Positions 21,904 to 32,402 of a stretch of 64,000 bases of DNA are shown piece by piece. This DNA comes from Azorinus chamasolen (lineage: Eukaryota; Mollusca; Bivalvia; Cardiida; Solecurtidae), in NCBI GenBank assembly GCA_963576725.1, contig OY755244.1, positions 30,818,006-30,882,005 of the forward strand. The letters are read 5' to 3'. The notes below the pieces were generated by a model that worked only from the letters and a program-made list of their open reading frames with translations, had not been told where the DNA came from and did not search any database. The position numbers were made by a program, and so were the translations under genes. Position 1 is the first letter of the stretch. Every line of letters begins with the position of its first letter.

Positions 21904-24900
21904 CTGTAAATGTTAAAGAAAACATACAGGCATTAGCTATATCGGAATACCGGTATTCGTGCAAGAAATAATGTATGTATGAATATGTATTAGCTTAATA
22001 TTTACAATGGCATTAAATAAAAACAAGTTGGTTATGGTTAAAAAACTATAGAATCAGACCCACATAGGTCCACAAGCAACCAGGTCAGACCTTGATCAGA
22101 TGACTCCTGAAGGATCCGTTTGGTATCATCTGGGTTAGTCTGTACGTTAGCAATGTGTTGCACTGTATTAGTTTAACAAAGTACTTATGAAATAGAATTT
22201 TCGGCTAATTGATACACGAGGGTGCGTGTGCGGGTGTCTGTGTACGTGCGTGCGTGCGTGCGCGCGTGTGTGTGGACGGGGTTTCGAATATATAAAACTC
22301 CTCTTAATGACCACTTTAGAAGAAATAAAAGGCAAATTGAGCTTTTAAGTATGGGCGTCAAAAAGTGAAGAACCAGTGTGGTTACTGGTCTTTATCTTTC
22401 GCTGTTTAAAATAATTAAGGTAACCGTTGTGGACAGGCTTATTTACTGTTATACAGTAAAACCTGTCTTGATCAAATATTGAAAAGAAATCTGATTATTT
22501 ATCTTTTACTCGGGTGGTAGCTTAATGCAGATCGAAAGTAATGCAGAAAGTTTCAATAGGGGCTTCTATACTCCCCTTTCATCGCATTAATCCTTTACTT
22601 GTTCAATATTCATGTAAGACATAATGACATTCGCTGTTTAAAAGCATTAAGGTAACTGTTGTGGACATACTTATTTACTGTTATACAGTTAAACCTGCCT
22701 TGAACAACATTGAAAAGAATTCTGATTCGTTGTCTTTTACTCAGGTGGTAGCTTAATGCAGACCGAAAGGAATGGAGTAAGCTTCAATATGAGCTTCTAT
22801 ACTCACCCTTCATCGCATTAATCTTTTACTTGTTCAATATTTATGTAAGAAACAATGACATTATGAATATCTATTAGCTGAAGTTTTATAATGGTATTTG
22901 TACACAAGATGGTTTGGCTTTGGCAGAACCCTGTAATATCAGATCTATTTAATATCATAAGCAAACAAGGCAGACCCTGATCAGACGGCTCATACAGGGG
23001 CCATCTAATATGGGTCTACTCTGTTTGCAAATACGTGAAAATGCGTTTATATGGAGGAAAGATATGGAGGACAATCAACGCCAAAATTGCATCATGCTTT
23101 GTGGCATTTCAGTTTGCTTCATTGTAATTGCATCATGCATTGTGGCATTTCAGTTTGCTTCATGATAAATGCATCCTGCATTGTGGTGTTGAACAGTTTG
23201 CTAAACGATTATTGCATGTCAAGATGGGAGTCCTTCTTTCATTGAAGTTTCTTCAATGACACAATGACCCAATGCGGTAAGCCCATAGCAACACGCATAA
23301 AGCCGAACGACGAACGCCGAAGGCATAATGCACTTCAGCCGAACTCGCCATATAGGTGGCGCTGCATGTAAAACCAGATAATCAAACTACTGAAAGTACT
23401 GAGGATGGATTCAACGTAGATCGAATTAAATGTTTGGTTTGGTTTTTAAATGTTGTTTTGAGCGAAAAAAAAAGAACATTATTCGGACGTGTGTGTAGGG
23501 GGGGGGGGGGATTAATTATTTAAAAAAGATGTTGCCTTTGGTGCAATTTTATTTGTTGCTTTTTTATGTCCGTCTGATCAGGGTCTGTCTTGTTTGCTGA
23601 TGGTCTGTCAAAGATATCATTCTGCATAGTTTGCCCTGATAAAATTCACGTGTCCATATGCTATTTCATTGTCATTATTTTCACATGAATATTCATTGAG
23701 TAAAAGGTCAACTGTGTAGTACCCTGATCGCCGATGTGTGATAGACCACGCGTGGATCATGTATGGACCGTCTGATCAGGATCTGCTCTGATTGCTAATG
23801 GAATTTCATTCATCTGTTTATTTAGAATTTCTGAATGACTTCAATGTTCCACCTTCCATATTTTCATTATAATTTTTGGTCCATAAATATTCTGAATAGG
23901 TATTGGAATCGGGACTAAATATAGAACAGGGAAAGGGCTAAGATTACATGTATAAATATAAACATGTCTAATATATCATAAAATAGCATATTTTTATTAG
24001 AATTATATTGGGTTTGAGAAATACATTACATTACATTATTTTCATTTTGTGTACAATATACTTATAATATGTTTACTAACCCTTTCTCTCATGTTAACAT
24101 CTTTTCACACATTTGCAAACACATCAGACCCAGATCAGATGGCTCCTATAGCAGCTGTCTGATCAGGGTCCGCTCCGTTCGTCAATAGAATTTGAAAGAT
24201 GTTTCTTTACTTTCTAAAATGGCTACACTGTCCCACCTTCCATATTTCATTATAACTATTTTGTCCATGAATATTCAGTAGGTATTTAAATTTTGAATAA
24301 ACATAGAACAGGGGAAGGGTTGAAAATAAATTAAGATATGAATAATAATAACTCATGAAGGTGTAATGAAAATATCTGAAATTTTGAACATTGAATACTT
24401 TATTTAACGAGGGTAGCTAAATTAGGCATAATGACTAATCTACCTTGAGGCCCTCAAAACAAGCATTTCATACAAAATACAAAACAGTAAAACACAGATC
24501 TATATACACAAGAAATAAATGTTCAGAAGTTCAGTAATGTTGCGTCTGGATAATTAATAAATGTTGTCTGCTTCAATTTGTAGATTTATTCTTTATGGAC
24601 ACGCATTTGGATCCTGATAAAACTCCGAGTAAAATGGCGTCTAATCTGGATCCAATCTGTTATCATAGATTTGATTTGCCACTAGCATCCAAATAGTTAA
24701 TATAAAGCTATAATATATAAAGTATTGCACATAAAAAAATGAAATGCATAAATGACATCTGACCCCGATTCAGGTGGATGAATGCACGCGCTATTAAAAT
24801 CACATATTTGTGACGTCATTTACTCACGCTGTAATTATTATAAATACGAGAAAATATTTTTGCTCAATACTAGTTAATCTAAAATGATCTCTGCTTCAAA

Positions 24901-27900
24901 TTTTTAAAAATGCAAATAGATAGTAAACTAATTGAACCTGATGAGACTTTGAGTTATTAAAGATATAGATTAATATATTCTTTCTGAAATTCAACCAATT
25001 TGCCCAGGGAGAGGGTATACATACTTTTGTGCATGCCCTTATTTAGATCTACATTGTTATATGTTTAAATTTCATTTACATTTTCTTAAATGTTCTTCAC
25101 TTGAGATCCTCTACAAAAGTTACATAAATTATGCCCCTTGTGTCAAAATTGGTTCACCCCAGGACCGGCTAGTTTTCTATAGAAACACATAGTGAAAACT
25201 TTGAAAATCTTATCCTCTGATTGTCTGGTGAGCGATGTCAGGGCCTTTCAGACCCTCTTGTTATTATTATTATTCTCCCAGCAGTAAATAACCCCCCCCC
25301 CCCACACACACACACACACACTCTCTCTCTCTCTCTCTCTCTAATGTAATGGATCAGTAACCCTTCTATTTTTTGTGTGTTTTTTTGAAATCCTTCTATT
25401 TCTATGTCTTCATAGCGTTTTCCTTCTTTACCTATGTATTCGGCAAATCACTTCAGCATTTTAGTCCGAGCTGACTAGAGTACGACAAAGACCGGGGCGA
25501 AGATGGAACAACGAACCACGCATCAAGCACCAAGCACCAAGCACCAAGCGCTATGCAAATAGCACAAAGAATATGCTCCAAAGAAGTTTAAACAATGAAA
25601 CACATTATTTGACGTTATTATAATCAATAAACAAGTTTACAGAAGGTCAAATGTCGGATCGAGGAAGAAACTTCAAAGAAAGAAGAAAGCACATCGTGAC
25701 ATGCAATAATCATTTAGCATAATGCATTTAACATGAAGCAAATTGAAATGCCACAAAGCATGATGCAATTTTGGCGTTGATCGTCCTCCATAGAAAGAGT
25801 TAAGCGGCATCTGCTTTTAACCCTTTATCTGATAAGGACGCCTTTGGCATTGTTACAAACAGAGTAGACTCAAGGTCAGACGACTTCTATAGGAGCCATC
25901 TGATCAGGGTATGATTTCGTGTGTTTATGAAATTAAATATCTATCTCATTGTACAGTGACCAAACTATTCATGTGCCCATATGCCATCATAAAAATCTAA
26001 TTAATTAATTCCCTCCTAGACTATTCTTTTTTTGACCCAGCCTCTTTGAATTAATCTACCGAAAAGGGGCGTTAACTATAGAAAATGAGAATTTTACAAT
26101 TGTGTAGTTTTGAAACCAGTGTGATAAGTAGAGCATTTGTTCCTATGGAGCAGCAAATGCTCTATTTACCCCAATAATTTCAATAAATGGGTTTTACAGC
26201 GGCACAAAAAGGCGTCAGTAGGAGAGAATGGGTTAATATTCATGATGTCATTATTTTCTTGCATGGATATTCATCATGTAAAGGGTAAAGCCGCCTATGG
26301 TCACTAAATACAAATTCTACAGTGTAGTATATCGAGATGATGAGTGTCAACCAGTTTCAAGTTTTTAGTATTCAGCCCTCACTCACCCCGTGACATGTGT
26401 GTATTTATAGTTGCATGATGCGGTTAAAAAACGGTTTAGAGACGGAGAGGGAGTGTCTTTTATTCACTAGTCGTATATACATTTTCACAGGTTTTAATCC
26501 TCAGATATACATATAGATCGATAAATTATGTTAATGATACTCACTCAAACTGAATACTTATTCGTTGACTCAGAATAATATCACAAAGTCATGTTAATTT
26601 TCTCTTCAATAGCCTTACATCACTGTACATTGTACTACATATGCATCCCCAAAATACAAAAAAATGCCTAAATATCTAACATCTCCAAAACACCCAAAGA
26701 CTGAAAAACTCAAACTAGCCAGGTAGAGGATCCATCAGTTTTCACCAGTAACACACTACAGTCAAGTTCTCGTGTTAGATCGTTTTAGGTAGGTCGCTGC
26801 TAATAAACCTTTTCGCTGCAAATGTCCCATCTGTGATTACCTATGTCAACAGTTTGGGTCCAGATGAGACGCCGAGTAACACGGCGTCTCGTCAGGATCT
26901 AAACTGTTTGCTACTGTGACTGTTTCTTGAAACGAAAATGAATAAAAAAAAATGAACATTGTAGCAGACGACAAGATGTCAAAATTTGGCAGCGAAACAG
27001 TTAAATGCAGAGTGAGCTCCTTTGGAACTTTCATACTGCATTAAGCTGTTACCTGCCTTAACCCTAAATGTGAGGGAACCGAGTATATAAGACACGTGCA
27101 AACCATGTAGACTCCAGATCAAAGGACTCACTCAGCAATCGTTTGACCAGGGTCTGCACGGTTTGTCATAAAAAGCATGTTCTTCAGTGATAAATTTTGA
27201 ATATAGTTATTGTTTTATAATTATTTTTCAGGGACTGAATAATTCTATTATTTATTGATTTTTTTTTAATAAATATGTTTTATTGAACACATGTTTTCTT
27301 TTAACAATACTGCCACAGACCACACGCCATAGTCTTTGTAATAAAATTTGATTTATAAAAAACTGTTTTGTATGAATATATTTATTTTGTGAAAAAAAAT
27401 CATTATAAAACATATATGGTCTATAAAATGTTCTAAAATAGATTTAATAAGAAAAATATACTAAGATATACAATAATACATATTCTGAAGAAAAAACCCC
27501 AACAACAATAGTTGTTATAAAATACACATGTATATACATAGCAACAGTTAAACGCACATACTCAAGTACTAAAATCGACATTTCTCCACCAAATCCTATG
27601 GTGAAGCCACTCTTTAGAGACGAAGAGACGATTCTAAAGAGTGGTCACACCATAGGATTTGGCGGAGAAATAAAGAAGTTTTTCTTGAAAATGTTTAATG
27701 TACACATCTTATGTGTATATATATGATCTGTAATTAGCATTGTGGATACAAACTTGTAAACCAATGGCACTGTATGTCTCCATATTGATTTGTCCACTGT
27801 CCAGCTAGTGAAATCTGCGTTTAACAAGCCGTTATTAATGTTTTATGAACCACATAGAACAAACGATTACAGTTATACTATTGAATACATATTTTATTCT

Positions 27901-29498
27901 ATTGAATAACTATTTTGATATAGAATTGTCCGACATTGGTTACATGCCATCCGATATTTATAATTGTCTCTCAAAAACGGCCGCAACATGTTTTATGAAG
28001 ATAATGAGGTTTTTATCATTTGACAGACAAACAGCGGCAATTAACCATTTGCATGATGAATATTCAGTTATGAAATAGTGACATCATGGATATGAATTAC
28101 ATGAATATTAATAACGATACATGAAGTCTTGACCATGGCAGGGACTAGACTCGGATCTATATTATTCCATAAGTAAACAGAGCAGACTCTGGTCTGACGG
28201 CCATTATAGACAGCGCCTGTTCTAGGTCTACTCTGCTTGAAAAGTTGTATCTATCAGGTAAATGGTGAAACGTGTATTTACAGGCATATCTAAACAGATG
28301 GAATAAAAAACAACTAGAAAGTATAGTGCTGTTTTACCCATTCTCTCCTACTGACGCATTTTTGTGCCTCTGTAAAACTTATTCTTTGAAACCATTGTGA
28401 TAAAAAGAGCGTTTATCACAATACATGTAGTTTCAAAACTACGCCTTGATACCTTTTGACGCCTCTGCAAAAGTCACCGGTTGAAACCATTGTGATAAAT
28501 AGAGCATTTGCTCCTAAGGAGCAAATGCTTTATTTATCACAATAGTTTCAGAACTACAAAATTCTAAAATTCTCCTTTTCTATAGTTAATGTGCCTTTTC
28601 TGTAGATTAATTCAAAGAGGTTGGGTCTAAAAATAGTATAGGGGGGAATGGGTTAATTAACTCTTGCCCTCATACAGAGTATTCCAAACCAGACGTCTCT
28701 TGTAGGGGCCATCTCATCAGGGTCTACTCTGTTTTCTCTTGAAATTATACTGACTGTACTATCTACCAATACAAAAAACCATCCTTTGAACATATGGCAT
28801 CATGAAAATTCGCCTAATGAATATTCATGTCATTATTTCTTATAAATACATGAATATGCAAAAGGGAAAGGGTTAACATATATAATTAACAAGCATACTT
28901 AATGAGCCGGAAATAAATCATAACTAAAAGGTGCAGTATTATTTCGGTTAACCTTTTACTCCATAAATACGCCTTTCTATGCATTTGTTAACAGAGTAGA
29001 CCAAGATCCATGTGCTATTACATGTATAACAATCTAATTGATATTCATGATGTCATCATTTCTTACAAGAATATTCGTGGGGTAAAGGGTATCATCCTTA
29101 AAATGCCGGAAACGAGTCACTTATGTCCTTTACAAACAGTGTAGACCCAGATGAGAGGGCTCCTAGAGGAACTCTCTCGTCTGGGTCTGCACTGTTTGTC
29201 ATGTTACACTTTTCCTTAGTAAAAACCCTAAATATTCACCGAAAGCTTGACATGTTTACGTTTTGGAATAGTCCATTTGAAAATTCAGCATTGTATGGGT
29301 GAAAAAAGCACCCCGGAGAAACCCAACCTATATAACATGAGTGTAGTTCCCATAGCACTTACCTGTTTGATCTGTGTTATCCTTAGATTTCAGTTTCGAT
29401 TTGTGGTATTGACTATAGTCTAAGTAAAAGTAAATAACAGCAAGTATAAATAAACTCCATTTGATAAGAGTAAAACTCCTTGATTTAATACGCCTCAT
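20705..29498 (-). CDS. Carbohydrate sulfotransferase (HNK-1/C4ST-like), two exons
   Basis: Predicted Golgi type II membrane enzyme that would transfer sulfate from PAPS to a glycan hydroxyl. Coding parts are 29498-29363 and 21903-20705; 1335 bases including the stop, 444 residues. Residues 1-11 are basic (MRRIKSR start), about 12-27 form a hydrophobic anchor (LIKWSLFILAVIYFYL), and about 46-115 form a charged stem with an imperfect internal repeat (KDTLESEGLDR and KDTVESDDLDR). Residues 147-152 (VPKIAT) fit the 5'-phosphosulfate-binding motif and 203-216 (RDPYSRLFSAYIDK) the 3'-phosphate motif. Near 267-291 an HW-x-P ... C-x-x-C block followed by a Glu-Thr-x-Glu-Arg-like stretch also matches Sulfotransfer_2 proteins. 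Asn-Phe-Thr occurs twice as a glycosylation site. Which glycan is sulfated cannot be told from sequence. Confidence 0.9.
22030..22160 (-). mobile_element. MITE A fragment
   Basis: Diverged A core (AGACCTTGATCAGATGACTC) in the sulfotransferase intron, close to the exon 2 acceptor. Confidence 0.5.
22212..22275. repeat. GT/GC-rich microsatellite
   Basis: Runs of GTGCGTGC and GCGCGTGTGTGTG. Confidence 0.8.
22400..22862. repeat. Tandem duplication, period ~232 bp
   Basis: CGCTGTTTAAA begins each unit at 22400 and 22632. Each unit contains a decayed C-type MITE (CAGTAAAACCTG and GGTGGTAGCTTAATGCAGA) followed by the start of an A element (CTTTACTTGTTCAATATT). Confidence 0.75.
22818..23062 (-). mobile_element. 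MITE A interrupted before its right end
   Basis: TTAA at 22818, core hairpin 22962-23030, then TATATGGAGGAAAGA where the expected GGTTAA is missing. The missing AGTTAA is found at 25798-25803, beyond the 2.7-kb insertion. Confidence 0.75.
23085..23205. repeat. ~52-bp tandem repeat within the foldback arm
   Basis: TTGCATCATG(C/T)... GTGGCATTTCAGTTTGCTTC occurs three times, the third diverged (GCATCCTGCATTGTGGTG). The right arm has only one unit. Confidence 0.8.
23500..23512. repeat. Poly-G tract
   Basis: Short G run inside the foldback element. Confidence 0.7.
23570..23940 (+). mobile_element. Two partial MITE A copies
   Basis: Right halves only: CCGTCTGATCAGGGTCTG from 23570 to ATATTCATTGAGTAAAAGG, and an A2 right half from about 23775 ending GAACAGGGAAAGGGCTAAG. 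Confidence 0.6.
24077..24323 (+). mobile_element. MITE A2
   Basis: Left end CTAACCCTTTCTCTCATG and right end GAACAGGGGAAGGGTTG. Core 24115-24180 with apex GGCTCCTATAGCAGC. Confidence 0.75.
24324..25289. other. Intron/foldback interior, no gene seen
   Basis: A D core remnant lies at 24605-24662 (TTTGGATCCTGATAAAACTC). The rest is AT-rich. Confidence 0.4.
25290..25343. repeat. C tract, (CA)n and (CT)n microsatellite
   Basis: Poly-C runs into ACACACAC and CTCTCTCT. Confidence 0.95.
25817..26288 (+). mobile_element. MITE A with a nested B
   Basis: TTAACCCTTTATCTG start, core at 25856-25915, then AATCTAATTAA interrupted at its TTAA by B (26005-26236). It resumes TATTCATGATGTCATT and ends ATGTAAAGGGTAAA. 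Confidence 0.85.
26005..26236. mobile_element. MITE B nested at TTAA of an A
   Basis: TTAA at 26005-26008 and 26233-26236. Core arms CCAGTGTGATAAGTAGAGC and GCAAATGCTCTATTTACC. Orientation is opposite to the B at 18384. Confidence 0.85.
26289..26803. other. Intron, no gene seen
   Basis: No recognised repeat. Confidence 0.4.
26804..27004. mobile_element. MITE D
   Basis: The ends TTTTCGCTGCAAATG and TTGGCAGCGAAACAGTTAA. Core 26849-26911 with CAACAGTTTGGGTCCAGATG and centre CGAGTAACACGG. Confidence 0.8.
27005..27180. mobile_element. C right half, then E core
   Basis: 27010-27062 carries CTGCATTAAGCTGTTACCTG; 27098-27168 is an E hairpin (GCAAACCATGTAGACTCC ... GTCTGCACGGTTTG). Confidence 0.55.
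27181..27539. other. Intron, AT-rich, no gene seen
   Basis: Very AT-rich; no element recognised. Confidence 0.4.
27540..27720. mobile_element. MITE F, intact hairpin
   Basis: Hairpin about 27580-27672: TTTCTCCACCAAATCCTATG ... CATAGGATTTGGCGGAGAAA around GAGACGAAGAGACG. Flanked by TACTCAAGTACTAAAATCG and GTTTTTCTTGAAAATGTTTA. Confidence 0.8.
28035..28275 (-). mobile_element. MITE A, diverged
   Basis: TTAACCATTTGCATGATG start, core 28171-28242, end TCAGGTAAATGGTGAAAC. Confidence 0.65.
28336..28656. mobile_element. MITE B with duplicated outer arm
   Basis: The arm TTGAAACCATTGTGATAAA occurs twice on the left (28396, 28482), the first with its own small hairpin. The intact palindrome lies at about 28482-28553; the right end is GGGGGGAATGGGTTAA. 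Confidence 0.75.
28657..28876 (+). mobile_element. MITE A adjoining B
   Basis: TTAA directly follows the B's TTAA. Core truncated (CAGACGTCTCTTGTAGGGGC); end AAAGGGAAAGGGTTAA. Confidence 0.65.
28948..29092 (+). mobile_element. MITE A, internal deletion
   Basis: Left end CTTTTACTCCATAAATACGC to GAGTAGACCAAGATC, then directly the far half (CATGTGCTATTACATG ...). The hairpin's right arm is deleted. Confidence 0.7.
29130..29202. mobile_element. MITE E core hairpin
   Basis: TTTACAAACAGTGTAGACCC ... GGGTCTGCACTGTTTGTCAT with apex GGCTCCTAGAGGAAC. About 160 bases from the donor of sulfotransferase exon 1. Confidence 0.7.
29363..29498 (-). CDS. Sulfotransferase exon 1 (membrane anchor)
   Basis: ATG at 29498-29496, 136 bases, ending ...ACAG before donor GTAAGT (29362-29357). 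It encodes 45 residues plus one base. The basic start, hydrophobic segment and Lys/Asp-rich tail are as expected for a type II Golgi enzyme. This exon is too short to be noticed as an open frame alone; the phase fit to exon 2 is the main support. Confidence 0.85.
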
Positions 29499-29545
29499 TG
29501 TTTGTTTGAACAGCTCACAGTGTGTTGCAGTGTTTTGGGTACATG

Positions 29546-29551
29546 TATATA
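29546..29551 (-). promoter_or_regulatory. Possible TATA box of sulfotransferase
   Basis: Minus strand reads CTTATATACATG about 50 bases upstream of the ATG, which would give a very short leader. The match could be chance in AT-rich DNA. Confidence 0.25.
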
Positions 29552-29769
29552 AGTTTAATGCTGTATGATACTGGGTGTGTCCGGGCGAATGCGTGTATCA
29601 CGCCCAGGTAGGAAACTAGCCCAATCAGTCAAGCATTTCAAAAGAAAACTAAACTGTATATGCTGAGGTTTTATCCAAATTTAGGTAGTTACACGTATGG
29701 ATTCTGATAAAGGTTAAGTTTTGAAATGGAAAGTGAATAATCTTAATAGCCCGTTAGTGACTTGTGTCT

Positions 29770-30120
29770 CTTTAGATGGACATATGCAAACACTGTAGAC
29801 CCAGATCAGAGGGCTCCTGGAGGAAACTTCTGATCAGTGTCTGCCCTGTGTGCTGAACCCACCAATGTCAAATATTGTGTTTGCTGTACCCTCTCCATAT
29901 GAAATATGGGTGGGTTCAAAATTATAATGTGTACGTGGTTTTCTTGAATATAGGAAAACATGGGTTAAATAAAGTCAAGGGGCGATTACAGTTCAAAGAA
30001 TATTATTAGAGTGTTTCCTCGTTGAATGTGGAACACGGGTATAGTGACATTTGCAAACAGTGTAAACCCAGATCAGAGTATTAATATCGATCAAAGGGCT
30101 TCTGCACTGCTTGTCATTCA
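29770..30120. mobile_element. Two MITE E cores
   Basis: 29784-29852 (GCAAACACTGTAGACCCAG ... GTGTCTGCCCTGTGTGC) and 30052-30116, the second with a rearranged right arm. Confidence 0.6.
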
Positions 30121-30218
30121 TTCAAAAATACCTAGTAACCGCAAGCCGTTCATAGAGAATGAACTGTACAGATAAACATGAAGGGACTTTCCGCTTGAAC
30201 TATCAGCGATGAAAGGGT

Positions 30219-30757
30219 TAACCATTTCCTCCATAAACACGCATGTCTATGCCTTTTCAAACAGAGTAGACCAAGATCAAAAATCCCCTGTAGGAGTCGT
30301 CTAATCAGGGTCTGCTCTGTTTGCTTATGATATAATATAAACGTGAGTCTACAGTTTCCTGTGTCCATGTGCTATTATAACTATTAATCTTTTTAATATT
30401 CATGGTGTGGTTATTTCTTACATGAATATTCATGGAGTAAAGGAATAAAATGTACAGTTAAACATGATGTGACTTTCCACTTGAATAGTCAGCCTTAAAA
30501 GGGTTAAGATAGCCCGTTCCCTTATGTAAGCGTATTTTGACGCATCTGCAAACAGAGTAGACCCAGATCAGACGGTTCCTATAGGAGCCGTCTGATCATG
30601 GTCTGCTCTGTTTGCTTATGGTGTAATATGGATCTGATTCTACAGCTTTTGTCTGAGCCCAAATGTCATGTGTTCATATGTCATTATAAAAAAATAATCT
30701 TATTAATATGCATGACGTCATTACTTCTTACATGAATATTCATCAGGAAAAGGGTTG
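30219..30757 (+). mobile_element. Two MITE A copies in a row
   Basis: First copy 30219-30447 (TTAACCATTTCCTCCATAAA ... ATGGAGTAAAGG). Second about 30504-30757 with a clean hairpin at 30548-30614 and apex GGTTCCTATAGGAGCC. Confidence 0.8.
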
Positions 30758-30770
30758 TGTCTAATATCCG

Positions 30771-31018
30771 TTAACCATTGGTTTCATGATTATTCATGCA
30801 AGAAATAATCACATCATGAATACTAATTAGATTAATTGTTATAAAACGTATTGACACAGAAGTGTTTACCCAAGGCAGAAACCGTACAATCGCATCTATA
30901 GTATATCATAAGCAAACAGAACAGACCCTGATCAGACAGTTCCTATAGGACCCGTCTGATCTGGGTCTACTCTGTTTGCAAAGGAGTAGAAATGCGTATT
31001 TATGGAGTAAATGGTTAA
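30771..31018 (-). mobile_element. MITE A, intact, TTAA-flanked
   Basis: TTAA 30771-30774 and 31015-31018. Ends TTAACCATTGGTTTCATG and TATGGAGTAAATGGTTAA. Hairpin 30913-30980. Confidence 0.85.
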
Positions 31019-31044
31019 CAATTAGATTGATGAATGTTCAAAGT

Positions 31045-31175
31045 GAAATGGCCAATCACTGTTAACTACCGAGTCCTTACTTGAGGATTTTGAATAACAA
31101 ACAGTGCAGACCCTGGTCAGACGGCTCCTAAATTAATCCTCTGATCTTGATCTACACTGTTTGCAAACTCGTTTG
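31045..31175. mobile_element. MITE E
   Basis: GTTAACTACCGAGTCC start, core 31099-31165 with a damaged apex. Confidence 0.6.
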
Positions 31176-31509
31176 AGTTGGCACTGTTTGGTGTATATGT
31201 TTCAAACAATTAGTATTTTATAGAATCAACCTTGTTTATAACTATTAGATTTGGTTTTAATATGTATTTGGACAATTTCACTGAGATATAAGGATGGTAA
31301 GGATAATAACCATAGGTAAATATCAACATCGTCAAAATTATTCAAATTTAATGAGTCTAAGGTGTATGGATTTCCTGGTTGATTGTGAGCAATTCAAAAG
31401 CTTTATAGAAATAATACATCAGTTTGATAACATCAAGATAATATCTGAAAAGGAGATGTCTACATTAATTTCGCTATGCAGTAAACAACAATTAACTTTT
31501 TCAAACATT

Positions 31510-31690
31510 AAAACCTCTCTGAACCGGACTTTCATCTTCATGTAAAAGCCAGTCTTTTAGACAGGCGACAGCTTAATGTAGATTGAAAGTCATACAGAAA
31601 GTTCTGCTTGACTTTTAACCTGCATTAAACAACTACCTGTCCTAAAATATGTTAATTCTTGAATTCTGGTTTACAGAGATAAATGTTCTG
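31510..31690. mobile_element. MITE C1, left part and hairpin
   Basis: ATTAAAACCTCTCTGAACCG left end, a shortened hairpin around 31584-31626, and a right end dissolving into the tandem array that follows. Confidence 0.7.
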
Positions 31691-32060
31691 TTGAGAGAGG
31701 TAACGGTCAAGTTTAGAGATATAATGGCTGGTTTAGAGTTAGAGAGGGAAAAGTCCGGTTAAAAGAAGTACATTTCCCGTTTAGAGACATAAATGTTCGG
31801 TTTAGAGAGCTTTAGGTCGGATTTGGGAATATAATGCCCGTTTAAGAGAGATAAAAGTCCGATTTGTAGAAGCTAATGTCTGTTTTAGAGAGGTATATGT
31901 CCGGTTTAGAGAGGTAAAAGTCTTGTTTAGAGAGGTATAGGTCAGTTTAAAGATATAATGACCGATTTAGAGAAATAAAAGTCCGGTTTAGAGATGTAAA
32001 GGCCGGTTTAGGGAGAAAATGTCCGGTTTAGAGAGGTAAATGTCCAGTTTCAGTAGGTTA
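31655..32060. repeat. ~20-bp minisatellite built from the C1 terminus
   Basis: About 18 diverged units of the form GTCCGGTTTAGAGAGGTAAA. This is the C1 terminal sequence (CCGGTTTAGAGAGGTTTTAC) repeated in one direction, directly after a C1 copy. Confidence 0.9.
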
Positions 32061-32340
32061 AAGTCTCTTCGAGACGATTCTAGAGAGTGGTCATTGTTGA
32101 AACTGTTTTCATTTACGCCTCTTACCTGGACCTCTGACATACATGTACAGCTTTCCAAAGGCCACATCGCCAAAATAATTCAAATGAAGCGTTCAATTAT
32201 TGCATTAAGACTATAAAGAGTTTTTATTCATTGGCAAACCGTAGAGAATCAGATCTGTATTTATATGAGCAAGAAAAACAGACAGATGATGCCTGATCTG
32301 AGTCTACTCTGTTTGCAAATATGTAAAACTACGGGATTAT
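32061..32340. mobile_element. F core remnant and A fragment
   Basis: 32066-32095 has CTTCGAGACGATTCTAGAGA of F. 32247-32325 holds an A right arm (CTGAGTCTACTCTGTTTGC). Confidence 0.5.
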
Positions 32341-32402
32341 AAAGTGTATGGATAATTGCTTCCCGGTTTTCCTAAATGTTTTCATTTGAACATTAAACGC
32401 AA

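Larger units (their letters stand above)
23063..25792. mobile_element. 2.7-kb foldback-type element, 6-bp target duplication
   Basis: The left arm starts TATGGAGGACAATCAACGCC and the right end is its complement GGCGTTGATCGTCCTCCATA. The outer 60 bp match with two differences, then the arms continue with gaps to about 23252 and 25661. GAAAGA flanks both sides (23057-23062, 25793-25798). The left arm is lengthened by a tandem repeat. No transposase frame is present, and later MITEs have inserted inside. Confidence 0.8.
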
